The notes under the pieces were generated by a model. It did no database searches. It worked only from the letters and a program-made list of their open reading frames with translations, and was not told where the DNA came from. Source: Alginatibacterium sediminis (GTDB lineage Bacteria; Pseudomonadota; Gammaproteobacteria; Enterobacterales; Celerinatantimonadaceae). From it: a DNA stretch of 64,000 nucleotides. Below, one piece after another: positions 36,721-46,219 of the stretch (positions are counted from its first letter, which is position 1; each line of letters opens with the position of its first letter). The position numbers and the translations under genes were made by a program. Location of the stretch: the NCBI RefSeq assembly GCF_003610775.1, contig NZ_RAQO01000004.1:124001-188000 (forward strand), read 5' to 3'.

Positions 36721-37212
36721 ATGGTCTGGTTTGACTATGCAATCTTAGCCGTTATTGGGCTTTCAGCTGTTATAAGCTTAGTTCGTGGTTTTGTGAAAGA
36801 AGCACTTTCATTAGTCACGTGGGTTGCTGCATTTTTTGTTGCTAAACAATTTCATACTGATTTAGCCGTATTTTTTACTGCCATTGATAATCCCTATTAC
36901 CGAGAAGGCATAGCCGTTGTTTGCTTGTTTTTGGTAACAATTATATTAGGTTCTTTAGTTAACTACCTTATTTCTCAATTGGTAGATTCTACGGGGCTAA
37001 GCGGTACAGACCGTTTATTAGGTGTTGTATTTGGCGCCATACGCGGTGTTCTCGTGGTTAGCGCTCTTTTGTTCGTACTTTCTTTTACAGGGTTTACCGA
37101 TAGCGACTGGTGGATTAATTCGCGTCTGGTACCAGAATTTAACGTAGTGGTGCAGTGGTTTTTTGAATTTCTGCAAGACTCATCTAGTTTTCTAAAAGAC
37201 TACCAATCATAG
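36721..37212 (+). CDS. cvpA: CvpA family inner-membrane protein
   Basis: This 163-aa protein has four hydrophobic segments (about 5-23, 28-48, 66-86, 98-121) and the CvpA-type [13 protein letters not shown] segment. E. coli CvpA (162 aa) is needed for colicin V production and envelope homeostasis; its mechanism is unclear. The start is ATG at 36721; a TTG just before it is less likely. It is co-transcribed with purF, 15 bases downstream, the universal arrangement in this group. Confidence 0.94.
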   Translation: MVWFDYAILAVIGLSAVISLVRGFVKEALSLVTWVAAFFVAKQFHTDLAVFFTAIDNPYYREGIAVVCLFLVTIILGSLVNYLISQLVDSTGLSGTDRLLGVVFGAIRGVLVVSALLFVLSFTGFTDSDWWINSRLVPEFNVVVQWFFEFLQDSSSFLKDYQS

Positions 37213-37227
37213 CGAGGAAAAGACTAC

Positions 37228-38748
37228 ATGTGCGGCATTGTAGGCATAGTGGGATCTCAAGCGGTAAATCAATCAATTTATGATGCATTAACGGTACTGC
37301 AGCATCGTGGTCAAGATGCTGCAGGGATAGTTACCATTACGAAAGGCATGTTTAAACAACGCAAAGCCAATGGATTGGTTAAAGATGTGTTCGAAGCGCG
37401 GCATATGCAGCGATTGCAGGGCAACGTAGGGATTGGGCATGTACGATACCCGACAGCGGGTAGCTCTAGTGCGGCAGAAGCCCAGCCTTTTTATGTTAAC
37501 TCACCGTTTGGATTAACACTTGCGCATAATGGTAACTTAACCAATGCGCAAGAGTTGCGAGAGTTTGTTGCAAAAACTGCGCGTCGACATATCAACACTA
37601 CCTCTGACTCTGAAGTCTTATTAAATCTTCTTGCTCACGAACTCGATAAATTAGTACTTGAGCAATGCACAGAAAAGCAAATATTTGCAGCGGTAAAAGC
37701 TGTAAATAGTAAAGCGCGCGGTGCCTATGCTGTCGTTGCATTGGTCATTGGACAGGGCATGCTGGCATTTAGAGACGCAAATGGTATTAGACCTTTAGTT
37801 TTAGGTCAGCGGGACTGTGAGGCAGTGCCTGGGCGCAAGGAGTATATGGTTGCTTCTGAGTCAGTTGCACTTGATGCCGTAGGCTTTAAGTTTGTACGCG
37901 ATGTCGCACCTGGTGAAGCTGTCTTTATAAGCCTTGATGGTCAATTGTTCACCGAACAATGTTCAGAAAAACCTCGCTACAATCCCTGTATTTTCGAATA
38001 TGTGTATTTTGCACGCCCTGATAGTGTCATTGATAAGGTTTCTGTCTATGGTGCTCGGGTTAACATGGGGACTCGCTTGGGTGAAAAAATTCAGCGCGAA
38101 TGGAGCGACTTAGAAATTGATGTTGTGATCCCAATTCCGGAAACATCTTGTGACATTGCACTACAAATTGCACTGCAGTTGGAGTTACCGTACCGGCAGG
38201 GTTTCGTAAAAAACCGCTACATCGGACGCACCTTTATCATGCCGGGCCAAAGCCAACGACGAAAATCGGTTCGTCGCAAACTCAACGCGATTGATGTTGA
38301 ATTTAAAGGTAAAAACGTGCTTTTAGTCGATGACTCTATAGTCCGTGGAACTACGTCAGAGCAAATTATTGAAATGGCGCGCGAAGCTGGAGCCAAAAAA
38401 GTGTATTTTGCCTCAGCTTCACCAGAGATTCGTTTCCCGAACGTCTACGGAATTGATATGCCAAGTGCCAATGAACTGATTGCTCATGGGCGCGATGTAG
38501 AAGAAATCGGTACCTTGATTGGTGCTGATGGTCTGATTTACCAAGATTTAGAAGACTTGATAGAAGCCTGCCGGGCGAGTAATCCAGATATCCAAGACTT
38601 CGAAACTTCGGTTTTTAATGGTAAATACGTGACCCAAGATATTGATCAAAGTTACTTAGATTATTTAGAAAGCCTACGAAATAACGATGCCCAAGAGATT
38701 TCAGGGCAAGAAGAAGTGACAAATCTGGAAATACATAACGAGGGCTAA
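37228..38748 (+). CDS. purF: amidophosphoribosyltransferase (PurF)
   Basis: This 506-aa enzyme makes phosphoribosylamine from PRPP and glutamine, the first step of purine synthesis. Cys 2 (MCGIVGIVG) is the Ntn-type glutaminase nucleophile. [10 protein letters not shown] near residue 27 and the PRPP-binding [13 protein letters not shown] near 367 are present. Like the E. coli enzyme it lacks the propeptide and Fe-S cysteines of the Bacillus type. It ends the pdxB-to-purF series and is followed by a terminator. Confidence 0.97.
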   Translation: MCGIVGIVGSQAVNQSIYDALTVLQHRGQDAAGIVTITKGMFKQRKANGLVKDVFEARHMQRLQGNVGIGHVRYPTAGSSSAAEAQPFYVNSPFGLTLAHNGNLTNAQELREFVAKTARRHINTTSDSEVLLNLLAHELDKLVLEQCTEKQIFAAVKAVNSKARGAYAVVALVIGQGMLAFRDANGIRPLVLGQRDCEAVPGRKEYMVASESVALDAVGFKFVRDVAPGEAVFISLDGQLFTEQCSEKPRYNPCIFEYVYFARPDSVIDKVSVYGARVNMGTRLGEKIQREWSDLEIDVVIPIPETSCDIALQIALQLELPYRQGFVKNRYIGRTFIMPGQSQRRKSVRRKLNAIDVEFKGKNVLLVDDSIVRGTTSEQIIEMAREAGAKKVYFASASPEIRFPNVYGIDMPSANELIAHGRDVEEIGTLIGADGLIYQDLEDLIEACRASNPDIQDFETSVFNGKYVTQDIDQSYLDYLESLRNNDAQEISGQEEVTNLEIHNEG

Positions 38749-38774
38749 GCTTGCATGTGAAGCGATTCCTCAAT

Positions 38775-38803
38775 AAAAAAGCCACCGTAAGGTGGCTTTT
38801 TTT
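38775..38803. terminator. bidirectional terminator between purF and ATP-grasp gene
   Basis: GCCACC-GTAA-GGTGGC with A-run on the left and T-run on the right; it serves both the plus-strand purF and the minus-strand operon ending at 38824. Confidence 0.9.
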
Positions 38804-38823
38804 ATCAACGATTGCAGATAAAT

Positions 38824-39786
38824 TTAGTTATTTGTTTCTATTCGACCAAATTCTTTCTTACAAAACTCAACTCGCTCAAGAGGAGTCATTTGAACCCCAT
38901 CTTTAACCATTTGCTCGATAAGTCTGAGTCTAGGTAATATGCCATCGCCATTGGCTATTTGTATTGCCAGTCCTGGTCGGGCATTAAGCTCAAGCAACAT
39001 TGGACCCTCGTCTCTATCGAGCACCATATCGGTGCCAAGATAGCCCAGTCCAGACATCTCGAAGCAACTTGAAGCAAGTTCCATTAAACGCTGCCAGTGC
39101 GGTACGACGAGCTCTTGTAAGTCGCGGTCAGTGTCGGGGTGCTTTTGAATTGGCATATCAAACTGGACAGCATGTAGTGCTTTCCCTGTTCCAATATCAA
39201 TACCAACGCCAACAGCACCTTGGTGTAGATTGGCTTTTCCATCTGATGCTGCTGTAGATAAACGCATCATTGCCATGACCGGGTAGCCTTGAAACACGAT
39301 AACCCGAACATCTGGTACGCCTTCAAAGCTAAAACCTTCAAAGCATGAATCAAATTTGATTAAGGCTTCAATAACCGCAACGTCTGCACTTCCACCGAGA
39401 GAGAAGAGTCCGGCTAAAATATTAGACATATGCCGTTGAATATCTTCGACACTTGCTTCAGCACCATTGGGCTTATAGTAGCGGCCGCCTTCTTGTTTGG
39501 TTATGACCAAGATGCCTTTACCACCAGAGCCTTTCGCTGGTTTAATCACAAAACCCTGCTGGCGCTCTAACATTGGCATTGCTTTCTTTATATCAAACTG
39601 GGCTCTAACTACACCAATTAGACTAGGGATGGTGACTCCGTCACGCTGCGCAATAATCTTGGTCTTTAACTTGTTATCCACCAAAGGGAACAGTCGGCGC
39701 GGGTTATAACGACTGATGTAGCCGATATTGCGCTGGTTCATTCCCATGATGCCCTTGCGGGAAAGCTTCGTTGGGCTTGTAAACAT
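38824..39786 (-). CDS. RimK-like ATP-grasp ligase (alpha-L-glutamate ligase-related)
   Basis: This 320-aa ATP-grasp enzyme is related to RimK. FVIKPAKGSGGKGILV (near residue 85) is the nucleotide-binding loop, and the C-terminal TDMVLDRDEGPMLLELNARPG holds the metal-binding acidic and Asn residues. RimK-type enzymes attach amino acids, often glutamate, to a carboxyl group of a protein or small molecule; the substrate here is unknown. It is the last gene of a three-gene operon. Its ATG overlaps the stop of the preceding membrane gene (TAATG) and uses AGGAGG, so translation is coupled. Confidence 0.85.
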   Translation of the reverse strand: MFTSPTKLSRKGIMGMNQRNIGYISRYNPRRLFPLVDNKLKTKIIAQRDGVTIPSLIGVVRAQFDIKKAMPMLERQQGFVIKPAKGSGGKGILVITKQEGGRYYKPNGAEASVEDIQRHMSNILAGLFSLGGSADVAVIEALIKFDSCFEGFSFEGVPDVRVIVFQGYPVMAMMRLSTAASDGKANLHQGAVGVGIDIGTGKALHAVQFDMPIQKHPDTDRDLQELVVPHWQRLMELASSCFEMSGLGYLGTDMVLDRDEGPMLLELNARPGLAIQIANGDGILPRLRLIEQMVKDGVQMTPLERVEFCKKEFGRIETNN

Positions 39787-41303
39787 TAGTCCTCCTGGCT
39801 TGCAAGTGGTTTGAAACGACGCAGCTCGAGTAAACGATAGCCGGTGTAGTTACCAAGTATTAATATGACAGCTAAAACAATAAGCTGCAGACCAATGAAG
39901 TTGAAGGTCAAATGTCGAACTAGTTCGTTGTTCATTGCCGCAAAAGCCAGAACCGCGACGAATAAACTACCCCCACCTTGTTGTAACACTTCTTTAGGGC
40001 CTTCTTCTTCCCAAAGTACTGACATTCGCTCGATAGTCCACGATAAAATAATCATCGGGAAGAAGGTGATTTTAAGTCCTTCAGTCAGCCCAATTTTAAA
40101 GCTTATGACCGAGAAAATAGTGATAATAGCAATCACCGAGATAATAACCGCGGATATTCGTGAAACCAGCAATAAATTGAGATGGGATAAGTAGCTTCTA
40201 ATAATTAACCCAACACCTACGACAAGTACAAAACCAATCAAGCCTGTTATTAAAGACGTTTGTACGAATGCCATAGCAATTAACACTGGCATGAAGGTCC
40301 CTGAAGTTTTCAGGCCGACTAATACTCGCAACATAACGACAATCAAAACGCCAATAGGTATGAGCAAAATTGTTTTAAATAAGGCTTGTTCTTCAAGCGG
40401 CAAGCTATCAATAGAGAAGTTTAATAGATCTTGGGTGCTCTTTTTCGACGCGATTGCTGCTCTAGCACTTTGCTCTTCGAGAATCATTGCAAAGGTGACG
40501 CGCGAATTCACCGCACCATCAACATCAAGCATGCTTTCGCCGTTATACTCCCACAATAATACGTTTTCTGGCTTACCTTGAGAGCCGTCTTCTAGATTGA
40601 AGAGCTGCCAATTGTTTTCATCCTTAAACACCTGCACAAAATCAACGGTACTTTGACGGCGTCGACCATCTTCAAGGTACAAACCTCGGACCAAACGAGC
40701 TGGTACTTCCGCATTTTTGAGTAATGCTTCAATCAACTGGTTTTTTGATTTAACACTATTTAAAAGTCCAATGTTTTGAGCATTGTCATTTGAATTTAGT
40801 TGTTTAATCAACTCTCGGGTGTAGCTATAGGCGTCAGCGCTTAGTTCATGCGCTTGTTTTACCAGTTGAGAAGCAGCGGTATTGTAGGGTTCAGGGAAAG
40901 ATGTAAAGTTGGTATTTGGTAACTTTGGAATGATTGAATAATCGGCTTTAGGATCGACTAAAAAACGGGCTTTATAGTAGAGCTCTTGTGATCCTTGGGC
41001 TTTACGCTTGGTCCAAATTGCCCGGCTAGCGTGGTCGTTTTCAACATAAGACAAACCATAATCTAAGGAAGCCGTACTCTCTTCGATGAGTGTAAACCCA
41101 GCTTGAGATCCCGGTGCTGCAAAAGATATCGTGACTGGTTCTCCGCTAGCTTCAAACTCTACTTTCGCCTCAACAGACCATATTTGACGTGTTTCACCAG
41201 GGTAAAATGGCACTTCGTCTGTGGTGTGACGGTTCACTATCATCAGTGTGCCTAATATCAGGCATAACGCGACAATGGAGTAAAAAATTTTCTTTGAATT
41301 CAT
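39786..41303 (-). CDS. inactive transglutaminase fused to multi-helix membrane domain
   Basis: This 505-aa membrane protein has an N-terminal helix (about 6-23). An extracytoplasmic part of about 260 residues resembles the inactive transglutaminase-like domain; the segment around KNQLIEALLKNAEVPARLVRGLYLEDG carries no obvious Cys. A C-terminal block of about seven hydrophobic helices follows (about 310-490). Such 7TM-transglutaminase proteins are known next to RimK-like ATP-grasp and retropepsin-like genes, as here. The likely role is sensing or handling a peptide at the membrane; no activity is established for this one. Confidence 0.8.
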   Translation of the reverse strand: MNSKKIFYSIVALCLILGTLMIVNRHTTDEVPFYPGETRQIWSVEAKVEFEASGEPVTISFAAPGSQAGFTLIEESTASLDYGLSYVENDHASRAIWTKRKAQGSQELYYKARFLVDPKADYSIIPKLPNTNFTSFPEPYNTAASQLVKQAHELSADAYSYTRELIKQLNSNDNAQNIGLLNSVKSKNQLIEALLKNAEVPARLVRGLYLEDGRRRQSTVDFVQVFKDENNWQLFNLEDGSQGKPENVLLWEYNGESMLDVDGAVNSRVTFAMILEEQSARAAIASKKSTQDLLNFSIDSLPLEEQALFKTILLIPIGVLIVVMLRVLVGLKTSGTFMPVLIAMAFVQTSLITGLIGFVLVVGVGLIIRSYLSHLNLLLVSRISAVIISVIAIITIFSVISFKIGLTEGLKITFFPMIILSWTIERMSVLWEEEGPKEVLQQGGGSLFVAVLAFAAMNNELVRHLTFNFIGLQLIVLAVILILGNYTGYRLLELRRFKPLASQED

Positions 41304-41332
41304 GTAAGCATCCTTCTTTACGCGTTCAATGA

Positions 41333-42058
41333 TTAAGGTTTGGCAATTGTTTTATTTAGCGCCACATCGACTAAAGCGATGTCACGCAGGAAATTACGTC
41401 CGATCAAAATTGGAAAGTTTAAGTGACTGCGATCGGCTAAAGTAAACTCTGTTAATTCATTCGCTGATCCTAGCGTTATCATTAGTTCAACTACGGGTCT
41501 GCGTTCTCCGTCATCATTACTTGACTGAACAATACTAACATTACGCTTAACCGGTAGTTCAAATTGTGCCTGTGTTTCGCTCTCTACATGGCTTAAGCTA
41601 AAACGTACCCATTCTTTTCCCTCGCGCTCAAATCGGTCGATATTTGTGGCGTTGAGTGACGATGTTGTTGCGCCAGTATCGATGCGGGCCAAAAAGGTTT
41701 CATTTATACCGGGTAGGAAAACCCATTCGGTTTCGCCGATGATCATTTTGTGACTGGCAATCGATTGTTCGGGGCAACTAACGGGTAGTGGTAACACAAT
41801 CTCTTTTTGCGCAGCACTTAAGGTGCGTTGATTGACAACCTTCATTTCATCAAGCTGTTGTTGGATACTTTTAAGTTCAGCAATGCTTTGTTGATTATGT
41901 TGACTGCACTGCGCTAGATTCTGGGATTGTTGATCCTGTAATTGAGTGAGCTGCTGGGTACTTTGTTGATTATGCGCCTCTTGTTTTTGATAATAGTCTT
42001 GGCTGGCGCAGGCACTTAGTAGGCTAACTAACGAAATGGCCACAAATGCTTTTTTCAT
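41333..42058 (-). CDS. retropepsin-like lipoprotein (RimK-linked 'zinc protease' family)
   Basis: This 241-aa predicted lipoprotein has the lipobox LSAC (Cys near residue 17). A Gln-rich coiled-coil segment (about 25-75) is followed by a domain with FLARIDTGATTSSLNA (near 129) and FPILIGRNFLRDIALVD at the end. The DTGA motif is the aspartic-protease signature of retropepsins; the family is often labelled ATP-dependent zinc protease (COG4067). It is the first gene of the operon, 29 bases before the membrane gene. Probable location is the periplasmic face of the envelope. Confidence 0.82.
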   Translation of the reverse strand: MKKAFVAISLVSLLSACASQDYYQKQEAHNQQSTQQLTQLQDQQSQNLAQCSQHNQQSIAELKSIQQQLDEMKVVNQRTLSAAQKEIVLPLPVSCPEQSIASHKMIIGETEWVFLPGINETFLARIDTGATTSSLNATNIDRFEREGKEWVRFSLSHVESETQAQFELPVKRNVSIVQSSNDDGERRPVVELMITLGSANELTEFTLADRSHLNFPILIGRNFLRDIALVDVALNKTIAKP

Positions 42059-42085
42059 TTATAAATCCTTAATTCACTCATATAT

Positions 42086-43060
42086 TTAATCGGGGTTTTT
42101 AGCGACAATTATAGTTCTTAATGGAGCAGGGTGACCCTCAATAGTTTTCGAAGGGTCTAATGGGTCTAGAAAGTCTGGCAATGATTCGAAATTCATCCAA
42201 TCTGTTGCTCGTTGTTCATCTATGCTGGTTTGGTCCATGTCAACAATATGCACATCAATAAAACCAACTTTTAATAACCATGAAACGAGTGCCGGTGCGC
42301 TAGGAATAAACCAAACGTTTCTCATTTTCCCGTAACGATCTGGCGGTACAAGCACATCATTTACATCGCCGTCAACGACGAGAGTTTCAAGGATCAACTC
42401 TCCACCAGTGCGCAATTGAGCTTTTAATTGATAAAGATGATCGATTGGCGAGCGACGGTGATACAAAACGCCCATCGAAAATACCGTATCAAAAGCTCTT
42501 AGTTTAGGCAGTTGCTCAATGCCCAAAGGCAACAAGTGGACGCGTTGGTCATTGTTAGCAAACTTACGAACGGCTTCAAATTGAGCTAAAAACAAACTTG
42601 AAGGATCGATACCTACCACAAATTGCGCTTTTTCTCCGAGCATGCGCCACATATGGTAGCCACTACCGCAGCCAACATCTAATACAAAGCGATTCTCTAA
42701 AGAAGAAATGTGTGGCAGTAAACGTTGCCATTTCCAGTCACTACGCCATTCGGTATCAATATGAACGCCATGAATATCAAAGGGACCTTTACGCCAAGGC
42801 GATAATTGCTTCAAAAGGCTTTCGGTTTTGCGTATTTCAGATGGGTCTAGCTCACCAACTTTGCCGATGCTAACCGCATTTTTTAGTTCTACAAACTTAG
42901 AGTTAACACTAGGTAGTTTGTCTACTACGCGCTGCCAATGTGGAAAGTCGCCATGGGTGTTGTTGGCTTGCCATTGATGCAATTGTTCGGGTAAGCAACG
43001 TAACCAATGTTGCAAACGATTTTGCGCAATAAGTTGGTAAAAGTTAGAAAAATCAATCAT
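42086..43060 (-). CDS. cmoB: tRNA U34 carboxymethyltransferase CmoB
   Basis: This 324-aa enzyme transfers the carboxymethyl group of carboxy-S-adenosylmethionine to 5-hydroxyuridine at the wobble position, giving cmo5U. The SAM-type motif [16 protein letters not shown] is near residue 124, and [15 protein letters not shown] and RKNVWFIP-like RNVWFIPS are typical. E. coli CmoB has 323 aa. Its usual partner cmoA is not adjacent. It lies 27 bases upstream of the retropepsin-like gene on the same strand, so it may be transcribed into that operon. Confidence 0.95.
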   Translation of the reverse strand: MIDFSNFYQLIAQNRLQHWLRCLPEQLHQWQANNTHGDFPHWQRVVDKLPSVNSKFVELKNAVSIGKVGELDPSEIRKTESLLKQLSPWRKGPFDIHGVHIDTEWRSDWKWQRLLPHISSLENRFVLDVGCGSGYHMWRMLGEKAQFVVGIDPSSLFLAQFEAVRKFANNDQRVHLLPLGIEQLPKLRAFDTVFSMGVLYHRRSPIDHLYQLKAQLRTGGELILETLVVDGDVNDVLVPPDRYGKMRNVWFIPSAPALVSWLLKVGFIDVHIVDMDQTSIDEQRATDWMNFESLPDFLDPLDPSKTIEGHPAPLRTIIVAKNPD

Positions 43061-43241
43061 GATATTTTTTGGGTTCGAGTTCTAATGACTATTGTAGCAG
43101 GATAAGCTTTACCGAAAAGGGATTCGCAAATATAAAACCAATTGCATCAGTCAGTTGCTGATAAATCAAACAAAAGAACGACAAAACCAGTCTTGAACAG
43201 AAGAATTACCTGTTTTGCTCAAGACCTATTACAAGTTAAGC

Positions 43242-43955
43242 TTAAAATTCGGAAAACTGTATGCTCGATAAACTATAGTTTTCTGTAACTAGGTCTTGAT
43301 TCTTGCAAGCACGTAAGGTGTCGAGTAACCACCATTGGTGTCCCAAGGTTTTTGAACTACTGACTTTAAAGCTAGTTGCTTGGTCATTTCCAAAGATAAA
43401 CAAATTAGGACGTTTGGTGCTCGCTAGAAACTTTTGCAATGTTGCGACTTCAGCTTGTTGCGGACCCTTTTCGTTTTTATTAGTGATAGTTGAACTAAGC
43501 ACTAATCGCTTGTCAGCAAAATTAAAATTTAGCACCCAAGGTGGAATATCGAAACTCCCCAGTAGTGGTTGAGGGCGGTAGGCCTTGCCGGCGTTCATTT
43601 GTTGGCGAGTTAATATTTGTTGACCAAGAGATGCTTTTTGTCGTTTTTGTTTTCGTGTTAACGCAATGTCCTGGCTGTCATAGTTGTGTTTTAAGACCGA
43701 ACTCAAATTTGCTCGTTTTTTTACGCTTTGCTCCAATACGATAATATGTGAATTGTTTAGCAATTGATTCACTTCGTCGGGTAGTGAAGTCAATGCAATA
43801 TCACTAGTGGTTAATGACAAATATGAAATGCGTAAGGACTCGGCATGGCATTCATTGAACATTAATAAGCTGGGATCCAAAGCATTAACCTGAACTTTAG
43901 CCTCTACTGATAAACTTAAAATCAACATTGAGCAAATAAAATACAGTTTTTTCAT
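43242..43955 (-). CDS. hypothetical secreted protein, 237 aa
   Basis: I do not recognise this protein. It has a signal peptide (about 1-20, MKKLYFICSMLILSLSVEA) and two cysteines in the mature part (about residues 36 and 217). A Lys/Arg/Gln-rich middle (about 95-120) precedes a C-terminal segment LFIFGNDQATSFKV. The ATG at 43955 is preferred over 43958 because AAGGA is then 4 bases away. It is divergent from the chemoreceptor gene. A periplasmic role is likely; a partner function with the receptor is only a guess. Confidence 0.65.
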   Translation of the reverse strand: MKKLYFICSMLILSLSVEAKVQVNALDPSLLMFNECHAESLRISYLSLTTSDIALTSLPDEVNQLLNNSHIIVLEQSVKKRANLSSVLKHNYDSQDIALTRKQKRQKASLGQQILTRQQMNAGKAYRPQPLLGSFDIPPWVLNFNFADKRLVLSSTITNKNEKGPQQAEVATLQKFLASTKRPNLFIFGNDQATSFKVSSSKTLGHQWWLLDTLRACKNQDLVTENYSLSSIQFSEF

Positions 43956-43962
43956 CATTTCC

Positions 43963-43989
43963 TTAAGATCCGAGCAGTTCTTCCGATAA
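43963..43989 (+). promoter_or_regulatory. candidate sigma28 promoter of the chemoreceptor gene
   Basis: TTAAGATC (43963-43970), an 11-base spacer and TCCGATAA (43982-43989) resemble the sigma28 consensus TAAAGTTT-N11-GCCGATAA; the -10 matches at seven of eight positions and the -35 at five. It lies about 80 bases upstream of the receptor start. Confidence 0.5.
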
Positions 43990-44070
43990 CTTCCTATAGT
44001 ATCTTATAAAAAACAAGTTTTGCTTAAGAGTTTGATGAGCGAATGCAGTTAAATCGTAAAGGAGCAATCA

Positions 44071-45930
44071 ATGGGCAAACTTTCTTTAAAATACAAGGTT
44101 ATTAGCTTTACCTTGGTGATGTTAATTCTGTTTTCCGGATTACAGACATGGATACAATCTAGCGCAGTTAAAAATCAAACCCTGCTCACTTTAGAGCAAA
44201 ATTCCAGTAGTGCAGCTAAGTCCACCTCTAGCTTACTTGGGGCGTGGTTGGCCAACAAATTTGCTGGTGTAAAGGGACTGAGTGTTTTATCTGATGAGCC
44301 TGCAATGCGTGCAACATTGCAACAAACAGCAAAAACCAATGCCTTTGATTTAGTCTATTTTGGATCAGAACAAGGTAAAATGTTACTTAGTGATGCATCT
44401 ATTGAATTACCCGGTGATTACGACCCTAGGGGGCGGCCCTGGTATACAGGGGCTATTGCTAATGGCCAGTATGTTTCTGACCCATACGAGGATGCCAGTT
44501 CAGGTGAACAAGTAATCAGTGTTGCTGCGAAAGTGAATGGAGGCGTTATTGGTGGCGACCTTTCTCTGAGTGATGTGATAGCGGCTATCGAAGATCTTTC
44601 CACAGAAAACTCATATGCCATGATCGTTGATTCCGATTTAAATGTTCTGGTTCACCCTGATCGTCAATATGTGCTTAAGATATTTAGTGAACTGGACCCT
44701 AGCGTTAAGAGCTTTAATCCAAGTGTTGACGGTAAAGAGCTATTTTCTGCAAAACTCGATGGAAAAGATGTTCTTTTAAAATCAAGTCAAATTGAGCTAA
44801 CTGATTGGAGCTTAGTTCAAGTCTATGATGAAGACTTGGTGCTTAAGTCAGTGGATACTTTGGTTGTGCGTTCATTTATGTTGGCAATCGTGATGCTTGC
44901 AGTATTCGGCATATCCTTACTCATAGTCATAGGGGTATTGATTAAACCTCTTGAAGCATTGCACAGAGCGATGAAAGAGCTAAATAGCGGAACTGGTGAT
45001 TTAACTGCTCGGGTTCCAATTGTGAGTAAAGATGAAATTGGTCAGCTAGCTGAAGAAATAAACTTGTTCTTTGGCAATATACACTCTCTGGTTTCTAATG
45101 TCGTTGAGGATTCAGTGCAAATATCGTCAGCAGCTACCGTTTCACGTGTCTCGAGTGAAGAAGCGCAATCACAGATCCGCCGCCAACAAGAGGAAGTCAC
45201 CCAAGTTGCGGCAGCAATTAATGAAATGGGGGCCACTGCGGCTGAAGTAGCAAGTAACGCTGAATTAACCGCTAACTCAGCAAGAGAATCAACCGAATCT
45301 TGTGAAGCGGGTAAGCAAGTAATTTTGCGTAACCAACAGCAAATCGATAGCTTAGCTGGTCAGCTTGATTCTGCAGTGTCGACGGTCACTGAACTTGAAC
45401 AAAACACCCAAGATATTAACGAAATTTTATCGACGATTCAGGGGATAGCAGAGCAAACTAATTTACTCGCTCTCAATGCAGCTATTGAAGCGGCACGAGC
45501 GGGGGATCAAGGTAGGGGGTTTGCTGTTGTTGCTGATGAAGTTCGCAATCTTTCTCAGCGGACTCATTCGTCAACTGAAGAAATCCGCAGTATGATTGAG
45601 CGTTTACAGTCCAATACCAAAATTACGGTCAAATCGATGGAAGACAGTCAGAAGCTAGCAAGTGAAAGTGTTGAAGAGGCAAATAGGGCAACACAGACAC
45701 TTGAAGAAATTACTTCTTCAATCGCTCAAATTAGTGATATGGCTATTCAAATCTCTAGCGCAGCTGAAGAACAGCGAGCAGTAACAGAAGAGATAGGCCG
45801 TAATACGCAAGGAATTCAAGACGCAACCGATCATCTAACTGAGCAAAGTGAGTCTAATCTAGGTCAAGTGAAGCGTTTGGATGAAATATCGGAGCGGCTT
45901 AGCGAACAGGTTTCAAACTTTAAAATCTAG
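44071..45930 (+). CDS. methyl-accepting chemotaxis protein with dCache domain
   Basis: This 619-aa transmembrane chemoreceptor has helix TM1 (about 8-26) and a periplasmic dCache-type sensor (about 30-265, with [11 protein letters not shown] near 115 and [14 protein letters not shown]). TM2 (about 270-295), HAMP (about 297-350) and the signalling domain follow, with the conserved hairpin tip [18 protein letters not shown] near 470. The protein ends without a CheR-tethering pentapeptide. The ligand is unknown. Strong AGGAG precedes the ATG. A sigma28-like promoter upstream links it to the flagellar regulon. Confidence 0.93.
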   Translation: MGKLSLKYKVISFTLVMLILFSGLQTWIQSSAVKNQTLLTLEQNSSSAAKSTSSLLGAWLANKFAGVKGLSVLSDEPAMRATLQQTAKTNAFDLVYFGSEQGKMLLSDASIELPGDYDPRGRPWYTGAIANGQYVSDPYEDASSGEQVISVAAKVNGGVIGGDLSLSDVIAAIEDLSTENSYAMIVDSDLNVLVHPDRQYVLKIFSELDPSVKSFNPSVDGKELFSAKLDGKDVLLKSSQIELTDWSLVQVYDEDLVLKSVDTLVVRSFMLAIVMLAVFGISLLIVIGVLIKPLEALHRAMKELNSGTGDLTARVPIVSKDEIGQLAEEINLFFGNIHSLVSNVVEDSVQISSAATVSRVSSEEAQSQIRRQQEEVTQVAAAINEMGATAAEVASNAELTANSARESTESCEAGKQVILRNQQQIDSLAGQLDSAVSTVTELEQNTQDINEILSTIQGIAEQTNLLALNAAIEAARAGDQGRGFAVVADEVRNLSQRTHSSTEEIRSMIERLQSNTKITVKSMEDSQKLASESVEEANRATQTLEEITSSIAQISDMAIQISSAAEEQRAVTEEIGRNTQGIQDATDHLTEQSESNLGQVKRLDEISERLSEQVSNFKI

Positions 45931-45947
45931 GGCCTGTTAGCGATCAA

Positions 45948-45975
45948 ACAAAAACCGGCGCAAGCCGGTTTTTTT
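45948..45975. terminator. bidirectional terminator, chemoreceptor / tRNA-Arg
   Basis: ACCGGC-GCAA-GCCGGT type stem with A-run before and T-run after; it can end the chemoreceptor transcript (plus) and the tRNA transcript (minus). Confidence 0.88.
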
Positions 45976-46010
45976 GTCGTTGTTCAAACAGAATTTTGAC
46001 GATGAATAAA

Positions 46011-46087
46011 TGGCGTCCCCTAGAGGATTCGAACCTCTGACCTGCCCCTTAGGAGGGGGCTGCTCTATCCAGCTGAGCCAAGGGGAC
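46011..46087 (-). tRNA. tRNA-Arg (anticodon CCT)
   Basis: On the minus strand the 77-base sequence folds as a tRNA. The acceptor stem GTCCCCT pairs with AGGGGAC, the discriminator is G and the CCA is encoded (46013-46011). The D arm reads GCTC...GAGC, and the anticodon stem GCCCC/GGGGC encloses the loop CTCCTAA, giving anticodon CCT (46053-46051). The T arm contains GGTTCGAATCC. It reads AGG arginine codons. A TACAAT -10-like box lies about 15 bases upstream. Confidence 0.95.
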
Positions 46088-46219
46088 ACTCAATAGCTGC
46101 GGATTGTATCCTAAAATATACTGGCATTGCACTAGCGATTTAAACTTTGGCACTAATTTGTTCTATCGAAAAGAATCAAAAGCTTATGTACCAAACGCAG
46201 GCAGCTTATAGCATTGTTG

